This document shows positions 17,787-26,044 of a stretch of 64,000 bases of DNA, piece after piece (the stretch's first letter is position 1; every line of letters starts with the position of its first letter). The notes under the pieces were generated by a model. That model saw nothing but the letters and a program-made list of their open reading frames with translations. It was not told the origin of the DNA and ran no database searches. Origin of the DNA: Bradyrhizobium liaoningense (lineage in GTDB: Bacteria > Pseudomonadota > Alphaproteobacteria > Rhizobiales > Xanthobacteraceae); contig NZ_JAFCJM010000016.1 in the NCBI RefSeq assembly GCF_018130955.1, positions 62,001-126,000 of the forward strand, in the 5' to 3' direction. The translations under genes and the position numbers were made by a program.

Positions 17787-19094
17787 ATGAACGTTGCTTT
17801 GGCCAAGACCGGGAGCAGCCGCGCGGTGAGCGATCTCTTCGCCAGTGCTGAAGGCCGGCTGCCGGGTTCGCCCGCGATATCTGCGGCGCGCCGCCAGGCG
17901 TTTGAGACCTATGAGCGTCTCGGCTTGCCGCATCGCCGGATCGAGGAATGGAAATACACCGATCTGCGCGCGCTGGTCGGCGAGGTGCTGCCGCTGGCGA
18001 CCAGCCCCGATGCGACTGCGCTGTCGAAGGCCGCCGACGCGGTCAAGGCTCACGCGATTGCAGGCGCCTGCCGGCTGGTGCTGGCGGATGGCGTCTTCGC
18101 GGCCGATCTGTCCGACGTCAAGGCGATCGCCCCCGGGGTCAGCGTCAAGACGCTGCGCGAAACGCTGGAGAAGGATGCCGGCGATATCCTTGAGACCGCT
18201 TCGACCGATGCGGTGATCTCGCTGAACGCGGCGATGGCAACCGACGGCGTCGTGCTTGAGATCGCCGACGGCGTGCAACTGTCCGCGCCGGTCCAGATCA
18301 TCCATGTCGCGACCGCGGCCTCGGCCTCGGCGTTCACCCGCTCGCAGGTGCGGATCGGGAAGGGCGTCCGTGCCACCATCATCGAGAGTTTTGTGGCGGC
18401 CGGCGCACAAGCCTACCAGGTCAACGATGCCGTCATCGTTTCGATCGGCGATAACGCCGACGTCGCGCATATCCGCCTGATGGACGATGCGGCTGACGCG
18501 GTGAACATCACATCGCACTTCGTGACCGTCGGCGCGAATACAAAACTGAATTTCTTCAACATGACGACCGGAGGTGCCGTCAGCCGTCTCCAGGGGCTTA
18601 TCACCCTGGCGGGCGAGGGCAGCGAGCTCGCCATCAACGGCGTGAACCTGCTCAAGAAGACCGAGCATGGCGACCTGACGCTGGTCGTCGACCACGCCGT
18701 GCCGAGCTGCACGAGCCGCGAGATCTTCCGTGCGGTGATTGACGATCGCGCCCATTCGGTGTTTCAGGGCCGCATCATCGTCCGCCCCGACGCGCAGAAG
18801 ACCGACGGCAAGATGATGACCCGGGCGCTCTTGCTCTCGGATGAAGCCGAGGCCGACAACAAGCCCGAGCTCGAGATCTTTGCCGACGACGTCTCCTGCG
18901 GCCATGGCGCCACCGCCGGTGCGCTTGACGACACGCTGCTGTTCTATTTGCGCGCCCGCGGCCTGCCCGAGAAGGACGCCCAGGCGCTGCTGATCCAGGC
19001 GTTCGTCGGCGAGGCGATCGAGCAGATCGCCGACGACGATCTGCGCGCGCATGTGGTCGGCGTGGCCGAGCGTTGGCTGGAGCGGCGGTCATGA
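17787..19094 (+). CDS. sufD: Fe-S cluster assembly protein SufD
   Basis: SufD pairs with SufB on two SufC subunits and is needed for iron entry into the scaffold. The protein is 435 residues. The family features are the N-terminal RIEEWKYTDLRAL, and the C-terminal block KTDGKMMTRALLLSDEAEADNKPELEIFADDVSCGHGATAGALDD in short stretches, including the conserved SCGHGAT, then LFYLRARGLPEKDAQALL. The stop overlaps the sufS start (ATGA at 19091-19094), so the two are translationally coupled. Confidence 0.97.
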   Translation: MNVALAKTGSSRAVSDLFASAEGRLPGSPAISAARRQAFETYERLGLPHRRIEEWKYTDLRALVGEVLPLATSPDATALSKAADAVKAHAIAGACRLVLADGVFAADLSDVKAIAPGVSVKTLRETLEKDAGDILETASTDAVISLNAAMATDGVVLEIADGVQLSAPVQIIHVATAASASAFTRSQVRIGKGVRATIIESFVAAGAQAYQVNDAVIVSIGDNADVAHIRLMDDAADAVNITSHFVTVGANTKLNFFNMTTGGAVSRLQGLITLAGEGSELAINGVNLLKKTEHGDLTLVVDHAVPSCTSREIFRAVIDDRAHSVFQGRIIVRPDAQKTDGKMMTRALLLSDEAEADNKPELEIFADDVSCGHGATAGALDDTLLFYLRARGLPEKDAQALLIQAFVGEAIEQIADDDLRAHVVGVAERWLERRS

Positions 19095-20338
19095 GCACGC
19101 ATCCCGCAGTCAAGAACGGCGCTTACGACGTCGCCCGCGTGCGCCAGGATTTTCCGGCGCTCGCCATGCAGGTCTACGGCAAGCCACTGGTCTATCTCGA
19201 CAACGCGGCATCTGCGCAGAAGCCGTCAGCAGTGCTCGACCGCATGACGCAGGCCTATACGAGCGAATACGCCAACGTGCATCGCGGCCTGCATTACCTC
19301 GCCAACGCCGCGACCGAAGCCTATGAGGGCGGCCGCGCCAAGGTGGCGCAGTTCCTCAACGCTGGGCGGACCGAAGAGATCATCTTCACCCGCAATGCGA
19401 CCGAGGCGATCAACCTCGTCGCCTCGTCCTGGGGCGAGCCCAATATCAAGGCGGGCGACGAGATCGTGCTCTCGATCATGGAGCACCATTCCAACATCGT
19501 GCCCTGGCACTTCCTCAGGGAGCGTCATGGCGCGGTGATCAAGTGGGCGCCGGTCGACGACGAGGGCAATTTCCTGATCGACGAGTTCGAGAAGCTCTTG
19601 AGCCCGAAGACCAAGCTGGTCGCGATCACACAGATGTCGAACGCGCTCGGCACCATCGTTCCGGTCAAGGACGTCGTGAAGATTGCCCATGCCCGCGGCA
19701 TTCCCGTCTTGGTCGACGGCAGCCAGGGCGCGGTGCATCTGCCGGTCGACGTGCAGGACATCGACGCTGATTTCTACGTTTTCACTGGTCACAAGGTTTA
19801 CGGCCCGACCGGCATCGGCGTGCTCTACGCCAAGCACGATCTCCTGGTCGCGATGCGCCCCTATAATGGCGGCGGCGAGATGATCCGCGAGGTCTCCCGT
19901 GACGTCGTCACCTATGGCGATCCCCCGCACAAGTTCGAGGCCGGCACGCCGGCGATCGTCGAGGCGGTCGGCCTGGGCGCGGCGATCGACTACGTCAATT
20001 CGATCGGCAAGGAGCGCATCGCCGCGCATGAGCACGATCTCCTGACCTATGCCCAGGACCGTCTGCGCGAGATCAACTCGCTGCGGCTGATCGGCACTGC
20101 GCGGGGCAAGGGGCCGGTGATCTCCTTCGAGCTGAAGGGGGCGCATGCCCATGACGTCGCCACCGTGATCGACCGCCAGGGCATCGCGGTGCGCGCCGGG
20201 ACCCATTGCGTGATGCCGCTTTTAGAGCGGTTCAATGTCACCGCGACGTGCCGGGCGTCCTTCGGCATGTATAATACACGGGAAGAAGTCGACCATCTGG
20301 TGCAGGCGCTCTTGAAAGCGCGGGATTTGTTCGCATGA
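19091..20338 (+). CDS. sufS: Cysteine desulfurase SufS (group II)
   Basis: The dedicated SUF desulfurase; it supplies persulfide sulfur to SufB, usually through SufE or SufU. In the 415-residue chain, VYLDNAASAQKP opens the PLP domain, MEHHSNIVPW binds the cofactor, Lys235 in FTGHKVYGPTG is the Schiff-base lysine, and the catalytic cysteine is Cys373 in RAGTHCVMPLL, on the short loop of group II. The more common motif is GHHC; here it is GTHC. ATGA overlaps join it to sufD upstream and sufT downstream. Confidence 0.96.
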   Translation: MSTHPAVKNGAYDVARVRQDFPALAMQVYGKPLVYLDNAASAQKPSAVLDRMTQAYTSEYANVHRGLHYLANAATEAYEGGRAKVAQFLNAGRTEEIIFTRNATEAINLVASSWGEPNIKAGDEIVLSIMEHHSNIVPWHFLRERHGAVIKWAPVDDEGNFLIDEFEKLLSPKTKLVAITQMSNALGTIVPVKDVVKIAHARGIPVLVDGSQGAVHLPVDVQDIDADFYVFTGHKVYGPTGIGVLYAKHDLLVAMRPYNGGGEMIREVSRDVVTYGDPPHKFEAGTPAIVEAVGLGAAIDYVNSIGKERIAAHEHDLLTYAQDRLREINSLRLIGTARGKGPVISFELKGAHAHDVATVIDRQGIAVRAGTHCVMPLLERFNVTATCRASFGMYNTREEVDHLVQALLKARDLFA

Positions 20339-20706
20339 CCGATACGGCCGAAGTCAAAGCCAATCCGATGGAAACGCATTCGGCGCTGCCGCCGGAGGAA
20401 ACCGAGCGGCTGTCGCGCGAGATCATCGCAGGGCTCAAGACCGTGTTCGATCCGGAAATCCCGGCCGACATCTACGAGCTTGGCCTGATCTACAAGGTCG
20501 AGATCAAGGACGATCGCTCCGTCGACGTGCTGATGACGCTGACGACCCCGAACTGTCCGGCTGCCGGCGAATTGCCGACCATGGTCGAGAACGCGGTTGC
20601 CAGCGTCCCCGGCGTCGGCGTTGTCGACGTCAAGGTGGTTTGGGAGCCGGCCTGGTCGCCGGAGCGGATGAGCGACGAGGCGCGCCTCGTGCTCAACATG
20701 TGGTGA
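20335..20706 (+). CDS. sufT: SUF system protein SufT (DUF59/MIP18 family)
   Basis: A 123-residue DUF59 protein; SufT-type members help mature Fe-S proteins as carriers or accessory factors. Characteristic blocks are GLKTVFDPEIPADIYELGLIY, VDVLMTLTTPNCPAAGELP with the single conserved Cys, and the ending VWEPAWSPERMSDEARLVL. Its start overlaps the sufS stop (20335-20338). A short polar N-terminal extension of about 20 residues precedes the domain. Confidence 0.94.
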   Translation: MTDTAEVKANPMETHSALPPEETERLSREIIAGLKTVFDPEIPADIYELGLIYKVEIKDDRSVDVLMTLTTPNCPAAGELPTMVENAVASVPGVGVVDVKVVWEPAWSPERMSDEARLVLNMW

Positions 20707-20778
20707 GTGTGGGTGGGACAGGCGTTGGCATCTGATTTGCTGGATTGAATTCGCATCTGAACGGACCACATAGGTAAC

Positions 20779-21174
20779 ATGACCCAGGTAACATCAGCTC
20801 CCGTCAAGCCGAAGCGGCCGCGACCGCAGGTCATGCGGCTGACTGACGCCGCGGCGCAGCGCATCAACGAGCTCACCAAGCGCGCCGATTCCGAGATCGT
20901 GGGTTTGCGCGTCGGCGTGAAGAACGGCGGCTGCGCCGGCCAGTCCTACACGGTCGAATACGCCCACGACATCCGTCCGACCGACGAGGTCGTCGAGGAC
21001 AAGGGCGTCAAGATCCTGGTCGATCCCAAGGCCGTGCTGTTCCTGCTCGGCACCGAGATGGACTACAAGGTCGACAAGATGTCGGCGCAGTTCGTCTTCA
21101 ACAATCCCAACCAGATCTCCGCCTGCGGCTGCGGCGAGTCCGTGGAATTGAAGCCGGCCAAGATCGACGGCTAG
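20779..21174 (+). CDS. sufA: A-type Fe-S carrier (SufA/IscA/HesB family)
   Basis: A cluster carrier that receives Fe-S clusters from the SUF scaffold and passes them to apo-proteins. The 131-residue protein holds the three invariant cysteines: Cys52 in GGCAGQSY, and Cys116 and Cys118 in ACGCGES. A basic Pro/Lys extension (PVKPKRPRP) precedes the fold. It is the last gene of the operon, 72 bases after sufT; that gap has no strong terminator and includes two GCATCTGA repeats. Confidence 0.95.
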   Translation: MTQVTSAPVKPKRPRPQVMRLTDAAAQRINELTKRADSEIVGLRVGVKNGGCAGQSYTVEYAHDIRPTDEVVEDKGVKILVDPKAVLFLLGTEMDYKVDKMSAQFVFNNPNQISACGCGESVELKPAKIDG

Positions 21175-21199
21175 GCCGGCTCTCGCATTTCACTCCGCT

Positions 21200-21339
21200 G
21201 TCGTCCTGGCGAAAGCCAGGACCCATACCGCGTGATCTCTCGATGGCGGGAGATGGCAGTACCGTGTGGTGTGGTATGGCCAGCAGTCTTCGCTAAACTC
21301 CTTCCTGTGGTCATGGGTCCTGGCTTTCGCCAGGACGAC
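21200..21339. repeat. Long inverted repeat with nested GAAA/TTTC hairpins
   Basis: Perfect 27-bp inverted arms lie at 21200-21226 and 21313-21339. Each arm is itself a hairpin, TCCTGGC-GAAA-GCCAGGA on the left and the complement on the right. The element fills the space after sufA and could serve as its transcript end. Confidence 0.8.
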
Positions 21340-21359
21340 CATGTGGAGAGAGCCGGGCC

Positions 21360-21778
21360 ATGGACCGCGAATTCCTGATCGACCTGTTCGCCGATTTCGG
21401 CCCCGTCACCATCCGAAAGATGTTTTCCGGCTACGGCATCTCCGCCGACGGCACCAACTTTGCGCTGTCGCTGCGTGCCGGCCTGTACTTGCGCGCCGAT
21501 GAGGTGACCATCCCGAGCTTCGAGGCCGAGGGCTCGCGACCGTTCCAGTACCAGAGACGGTGACGGTCAATTCCTACTGGCAATTGCCGGCGCGCCTGTT
21601 CGACGATTCCGAGGAGCTCGCGCAATGGGCGCGGGCAGCGCTCGCTGCCGCGCAGCGCGCCAAGGTGAAGAAGCGGCCCAAGAAAGCAAAGAAGGCGGCG
21701 AAGCCTGCGAAGAAAGCGCCGGTGAAGAAGCTGGCCAAGAAGGCCGCGGTTCGCAAGCGCGCCAAGCGGAAAGCATAG
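21360..21778 (+). pseudogene. TfoX N-terminal-domain gene split by a frameshift
   Basis: The first frame (21360-21563) gives MDREFLIDLFADFGPVTIRK...FEAEGSRPFQYQRR and stops. The second (GTG 21560 to 21778) continues with the expected remainder VNSYWQLPARLFDDSEELAQWARAAL and a Lys-rich tail (KKRPKKAKKAAKPAKKAP). The two pieces together make one TfoX_N domain of about 105 residues, cut in the middle. The overlap is GTGA, so re-initiation is conceivable, but a domain split inside its fold argues for a frameshift near 21550-21562. TfoX proteins are linked to competence control, though the role of alphaproteobacterial ones is unclear. Confidence 0.8.
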
Positions 21779-21791
21779 GTCTCTCAACATC

Positions 21792-21890
21792 GTCATTCCG
21801 GGGCGCGGCAAAGCCGCGTGCCCGGAATCCATAACCACTATCGTGAGTATGGATTCCGGGCTCGCGCCAAGTGGCGCGCCCCGGAATGAC
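21792..21890. repeat. Dispersed inverted repeat, GTCATTCCGGGGC family, copy 1
   Basis: It starts GTCATTCCGGGGCGCGGC and ends with the complementary GCGCCCCGGAATGAC. Inside, ATGGATTCCGGGCTCGCGCC and the rest of the right arm match copy 3 at 63719-63823 exactly over about 42 bases. Confidence 0.85.
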
Positions 21891-21905
21891 AGCGGTGAAT
21901 GCGGC

Positions 21906-22973
21906 TCACGCCACCTGGCTGCGCGTCTCGGCGACGTATTCCGGATCGGCTTCGCAGATCACGCGGTTGCGGCCGTTGCGCTTGGCGGCGTAGAGGCAGG
22001 CGTCGGCCCGCTCGATCAGCGAATAGGTGTCGTCGCCTTCCTTCAACATGGAGACGCCGACCGAGATGGTGACGCGGCCGAGGATCTCGCCGGTCGACTT
22101 CTTCTTCAATTCCTTCGCCATCACGGCACGGCGGATGTGATCGGCAACCGTGAGCGCCTGGCGCAGCGCGGTGTTGGGCAGCACCACCGCGAACTCCTCG
22201 CCGCCGTAACGCGCGGTGATGTCCTGGCCCTTGATGGTCTGCTTCAACGACAGGCCGACGAGCCGCAGCACCTGGTCGCCGGTGAGGTGGCCGTAGGAAT
22301 CGTTGAACGACTTGAAATGGTCGATGTCGAACAGCAGCAGCGACAGCGGCTCGCCGCCGGCGAGCGCGTTCTGCACGGCCATGCCGATCATGCGATCGAA
22401 ATATTTGCGGTTGCCGAGGCCGGTGAGCGGGTCGGTCAGGCTCTCGGCGCGGATCGCCTCGAGGCTCTGCTGGAGATTGCTGATCTCGTTCTTCGACAGC
22501 GTCAGCCGGTCTTCAAGCGCCTTGTTGGTCTCGCGCATCTCGCGCGTCGACTGGATCAGCGTCTCCACGATCGCCTTGACCTGCTCGGCGCCCTTGGCCG
22601 CGGACAGTTTCTGCGTCGCGCCCGAGAGGCTCGCGTCGTAGACGGCGGACATGCCGAGCGCCTCGCCAAGCAGCTTCATCACGTCGTCGATCTCGCCGAT
22701 GACGCGCGCGCCGACCTTGTCGATGCGGTCGGTGGTCTTGATGTGGGAAAGATAGGTCTCGTAGATCTGCTCGAGATCGGCTTCGGTCAGCTTGCCGTTG
22801 CGCGCCAGCGTCTCGTTGATGATCTTGTTGAGGGGGGCGTTGTATCCGGTCGCGTAGACGTACCAGATCTCGTAGTTGCGGGGGATTGCAGTCTGCCGGA
22901 GCGAGCGAATCTGGCCAAGTGCCACTTCGGCAAACGCCATCGTGCGTTCGTGTTCTTCGAGCGCCTTGACCAC
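21906..22973 (-). CDS. GGDEF-domain diguanylate cyclase
   Basis: A 355-residue cytoplasmic protein that should make cyclic-di-GMP. The C-terminal GGDEF domain begins SLTDPLTGLGNRKYFD (about 179) and carries the intact active motif GGEEF at 257-261. The allosteric I-site reads KGQD (248-251) where RxxD is usual, so product inhibition may be weak. Residues 10-130 form a helical N-terminal domain without a named fold, and a coiled coil around 140-178 links the two. GTG 22973 was chosen because GGGGA stands about 8 bases upstream; a TTG further up would add 14 residues. Confidence 0.9.
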   Translation of the reverse strand: MVKALEEHERTMAFAEVALGQIRSLRQTAIPRNYEIWYVYATGYNAPLNKIINETLARNGKLTEADLEQIYETYLSHIKTTDRIDKVGARVIGEIDDVMKLLGEALGMSAVYDASLSGATQKLSAAKGAEQVKAIVETLIQSTREMRETNKALEDRLTLSKNEISNLQQSLEAIRAESLTDPLTGLGNRKYFDRMIGMAVQNALAGGEPLSLLLFDIDHFKSFNDSYGHLTGDQVLRLVGLSLKQTIKGQDITARYGGEEFAVVLPNTALRQALTVADHIRRAVMAKELKKKSTGEILGRVTISVGVSMLKEGDDTYSLIERADACLYAAKRNGRNRVICEADPEYVAETRSQVA

Positions 22974-23068
22974 TGAACATTCCCCACGGCGGTCGGTTTC
23001 ACCCGGCCGCTGCAATGCTTAAATTATGGTCTCAGGCTAAAGGACGATTGTGAACGACCCGTAAATAT

Positions 23069-23083
23069 ACGGCCAACGGCCGT
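23069..23083 (-). terminator. Hairpin after the DEAD-box helicase gene
   Basis: On the minus strand ACGGCC, a 3-base loop and GGCCGT are followed by the A/T-rich ATATTTAC, just past the helicase stop at 23091. The stem is short at six pairs. Confidence 0.45.
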
Positions 23084-23090
23084 TTCCAAA

Positions 23091-24629
23091 TTACGCCCCT
23101 GCGGGTGTGCGAACGGGGCGCAGCAGAAACGCCGGAAGATGCGAATGATCGCCGGGCTCGGTGTCGACCGGGCGCTGCGAGCGGCGCGGTTCGGGCCGAC
23201 CGATCGACGGCACGCGCGACGTGTCGGCCTGCGGACGCGAAGCCTTGCGCCCATCGGACGCATGCCTGGGCTCGTGACTACGCTCGCGCGCCTCCTGGCT
23301 GCGCTGTTCACGCGGTTCGTGGCTGCGCTGCTCACGTGGCTCGCGCGTGCGTTCGCGAGGCTCGTGACCACGCTCACGCGATTCTTGGCTGCGTTCACGA
23401 TCCTGTCCGCGCTGCGACCTGCCGCGACCGCCGCGGGAGCGTTCCCGGCCGCCGCGCGCTTCGCGCGGCCGCTCGGTCGATTCGTCGCCTTCGCTGCGGA
23501 CTTCGTAATCGCCCTCGGCGCGCGGAATGCTTTGGCCGATCAGCTTTTCGATTGCGGCCATCGACTTCTGGTCGAGCGGCGTGACCATCGAGATCGCGGT
23601 GCCGGTGCGGCCGGCGCGGCCAGTGCGGCCGACGCGATGGACGTAGTCGTCGGGATGGTGGGGGACGTCGAAATTGAAGACGTGGCTGACCTCGGGAATG
23701 TCGAGGCCGCGGGCGGCGACGTCGGAGGCGACCAGCAGCGGAAGCTCACCCTTGCGGAACTGCTCCAGCGCCGCCATGCGGGCCGGCTGATCCATGTCGC
23801 CGTGCAGAGCGCCGACGCTGAACCCGTGCTTCTGGAGCGATTTGTGGACGATGGCGACTTCGCGTTTGCGATTGCAGAAGATAATCGCGTTCTTGAGATC
23901 CTTCGCCTCGCGCAGAAGGCGGCGGAGCAATTCGCGCTTCTCGTGCGCCTCGCGGCCCGCGGGCACCTGCGATTGCGTGACGGTCACGGCGGTCGTTGCG
24001 GGCTTGGAGACCTCGACCTTCTGCGGATTGTGCAGGAAGGCCTCGGTGATGCGCCGGATTTCCGGCGGCATGGTCGCGGTGAAGAACAGGGTCTGCCGCG
24101 TGAAGGGGACGAGCTTGCAGATGCGCTCGATGTCGGGGATGAAGCCCATGTCCAGCATGCGGTCGGCTTCGTCGATGACGAGCAGTTCGACGCCGGTGAG
24201 CAGGAGGCCGCCGCGCTCGGTATGGTCGAGCAGGCGGCCGGGGGTGGCGATCAGAACGTCGACGCCGCGCGTCAATTTGGCGTCCTGGTCGCCGAAGGAA
24301 ACACCGCCGATCAGGAGGGCGACGTTGAGTTTCTGGCCGGCGCCGTAGCGGTCAAAATTCTCTTTGACCTGTGCCGCGAGCTCGCGGGTCGGCTCGAGGA
24401 TCAGCGTGCGCGGCATGCGTGCGCGGGCGCGACCCTTTTCTAGGATGGTGAGCATCGGCAGCACAAAGGCTGCGGTCTTGCCGGTGCCGGTCTGGGCAAT
24501 TCCGAGCACATCCTTGCGTGCGAGGACGTGGGGGATCGCCTGTTCCTGGATGGGGGTAGGGGTGGTGTAACCGGTGGCCGCCACTGCGGCGAGGACTTTT
24601 TCGGATAGTCCGAGATGGGAAAAGGACAT
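23091..24629 (-). CDS. rhlE: DEAD-box RNA helicase, RhlE-like
   Basis: An ATP-dependent RNA helicase acting in ribosome assembly or mRNA turnover. The core has the Q motif YTTPTPIQEQAI, Walker A AQTGTGKT (45-52), DEAD (153-156), the SAT-like TAT (184-186), and motif VI HRVGRTGRAGR. From about residue 375 to 512 a disordered, Arg/Glu/Gly/Ser-rich tail follows, with near-repeats such as SHEPREQRSQEARERSHEPR. Such tails bind RNA and can drive condensates. Total length is 512. About 270 bases upstream lack a gene and may hold a long leader. Confidence 0.93.
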   Translation of the reverse strand: MSFSHLGLSEKVLAAVAATGYTTPTPIQEQAIPHVLARKDVLGIAQTGTGKTAAFVLPMLTILEKGRARARMPRTLILEPTRELAAQVKENFDRYGAGQKLNVALLIGGVSFGDQDAKLTRGVDVLIATPGRLLDHTERGGLLLTGVELLVIDEADRMLDMGFIPDIERICKLVPFTRQTLFFTATMPPEIRRITEAFLHNPQKVEVSKPATTAVTVTQSQVPAGREAHEKRELLRRLLREAKDLKNAIIFCNRKREVAIVHKSLQKHGFSVGALHGDMDQPARMAALEQFRKGELPLLVASDVAARGLDIPEVSHVFNFDVPHHPDDYVHRVGRTGRAGRTGTAISMVTPLDQKSMAAIEKLIGQSIPRAEGDYEVRSEGDESTERPREARGGRERSRGGRGRSQRGQDRERSQESRERGHEPRERTREPREQRSHEPREQRSQEARERSHEPRHASDGRKASRPQADTSRVPSIGRPEPRRSQRPVDTEPGDHSHLPAFLLRPVRTPAGA

Positions 24630-24902
24630 TGAGCCTCTGGTCGAAACCGCCGTTCGGAATCGAGGGTAATAAGGCTGTCGCGTTTCACCCCGAAACGGCG
24701 CGCTCTCAAAGAAGCTGGGGGTGCTGACTTACGCGAACAAAGCGCCAAGCTCAGGAATCGCTTTTCGATACCGAGCCGCGTCGCCCCGGAACATAGGGGG
24801 GAATCGGCCAAAGTCAATGGAGCAGGCGCGGGAAGGCCCTTAAAACCCTAAGGTTTTTGCTCAAATTGCGGGCGAAGTACGGCTTTTCGGGCTTGCAAAG
24901 GT

Positions 24903-25859
24903 CTAGGCCGACACCGTTCCCTGGTTCCGGAAATCGCCCGGCGCCATGCCAAAAGCCGAGTTGAACGCCCGGTAGAAGGTCGCCAGGCTCTCGAAGCCGC
25001 TGGCAAAGGCGATGTCGGCAATCAGCCGCTCCGGCGCCTCGACCAGTAGACGGCGGCTGTGCTTCAGGCGCGCCTCGGTCACGGTATGGGAGAAGCTCCT
25101 GTCCGCCATTTCGAACAGCATGTGCATGTGGCGGACGGAGACGCCGAGCATGCCCGCCACCATGGCGGGCGACAGTTCCGGGTTTGCCAGATGGCGCGCG
25201 ATCAGCCGCCGCGCCAGCGACAGGCGGCCGATCCGCAGCGCGAACTGCCCGCGGCGGCTGGCCCGGTTGACGACGCCGCGCTCGATCAGCGCGAGTTGCG
25301 CCAGGGCCTGCACTTGCGGCACGGCATGATCCTCAGTGCCGGTGCCCTCGACGAGATCGGTGAAGCAGGAGTTCAGCAACGGCGCCAGTGAACCGTCCGT
25401 AAACGTCTTCGCCGTGAGGCCGCGGAGCTGCCTTGCCAGCGCAGGGACGTGCGCGGCGGGGATTTTCAGGATGCGCAGGTGAAACCCCGCGTTACCAAGC
25501 GGCGCCGTGCGATAGGGCAGGTCGGTGTGGCTCGTCGCGAAGCGGCCGCTGTCGATGGTGAAGTCATCGCCGGGCAGGCCGCCGAACCAGCCGCCGCCGC
25601 CGAGTTGCTGATAGATACAGATGCTATCCCCCGGCGCATCCGCGATGTCGGCCTCGCTCCGCTCGACGCGGTAGGGTGATGCCCTGAGCTCAACCAGGCC
25701 GGCTTCGCCGACCCGGCGCAGCGAGAACTCGCCGAAGAAGTCCGCCCGCTGTTCGCGCTCGAGTTCAGCGGTGACCCCGAACAGCCCCTTGGCGCGCACC
25801 TCGCGCCAATAGTCGAAGCGGTCGTGCGGCTCAACCTCGTCGGTACACCAGGAATACAC
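24903..25859 (-). CDS. AraC-family transcription regulator
   Basis: A 318-residue regulator. The N-terminal half is an AraC-binding-like domain (FDYWREVRAKGLFGVTAEL...). The C-terminal half is the double helix-turn-helix: LSPAMVAGMLGVSVRHMHMLFE and IADIAFASGFESLATFYRAFNSAFGMAPGDFR. Start is GTG 25859 with GAGGT 6 bases upstream. It is divergent from the caspase-like gene, with 185 bases between start codons, so that gene is a possible target. The inducer is unknown. Confidence 0.92.
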   Translation of the reverse strand: MYSWCTDEVEPHDRFDYWREVRAKGLFGVTAELEREQRADFFGEFSLRRVGEAGLVELRASPYRVERSEADIADAPGDSICIYQQLGGGGWFGGLPGDDFTIDSGRFATSHTDLPYRTAPLGNAGFHLRILKIPAAHVPALARQLRGLTAKTFTDGSLAPLLNSCFTDLVEGTGTEDHAVPQVQALAQLALIERGVVNRASRRGQFALRIGRLSLARRLIARHLANPELSPAMVAGMLGVSVRHMHMLFEMADRSFSHTVTEARLKHSRRLLVEAPERLIADIAFASGFESLATFYRAFNSAFGMAPGDFRNQGTVSA

Positions 25860-25933
25860 GAAGGACCTCGATAAACAGCTATCGTGTCAAACACAGCAGA
25901 TTCCGGCCGAACCCGCCAGTTAAGATGCTGAAA

Positions 25934-25953
25934 GGCGCCCCCGGAGGGGCGCC
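25934..25953. promoter_or_regulatory. GC-rich hairpin in the divergent araC/caspase spacer
   Basis: GGCGCCCC, a CGGA tetraloop and GGGGCGCC form a perfect 8-bp stem. It would lie in the 5' leader of the caspase-like gene if transcription starts further up. Confidence 0.35.
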
Positions 25954-26044
25954 GGGGTGGCTTTTGAACCGCGGATATGGCTCAACCGACTATCACATCA
26001 GCGGCGGCAGGACCGCAAAACCCTCCTGCGACGGGATACTTGCG

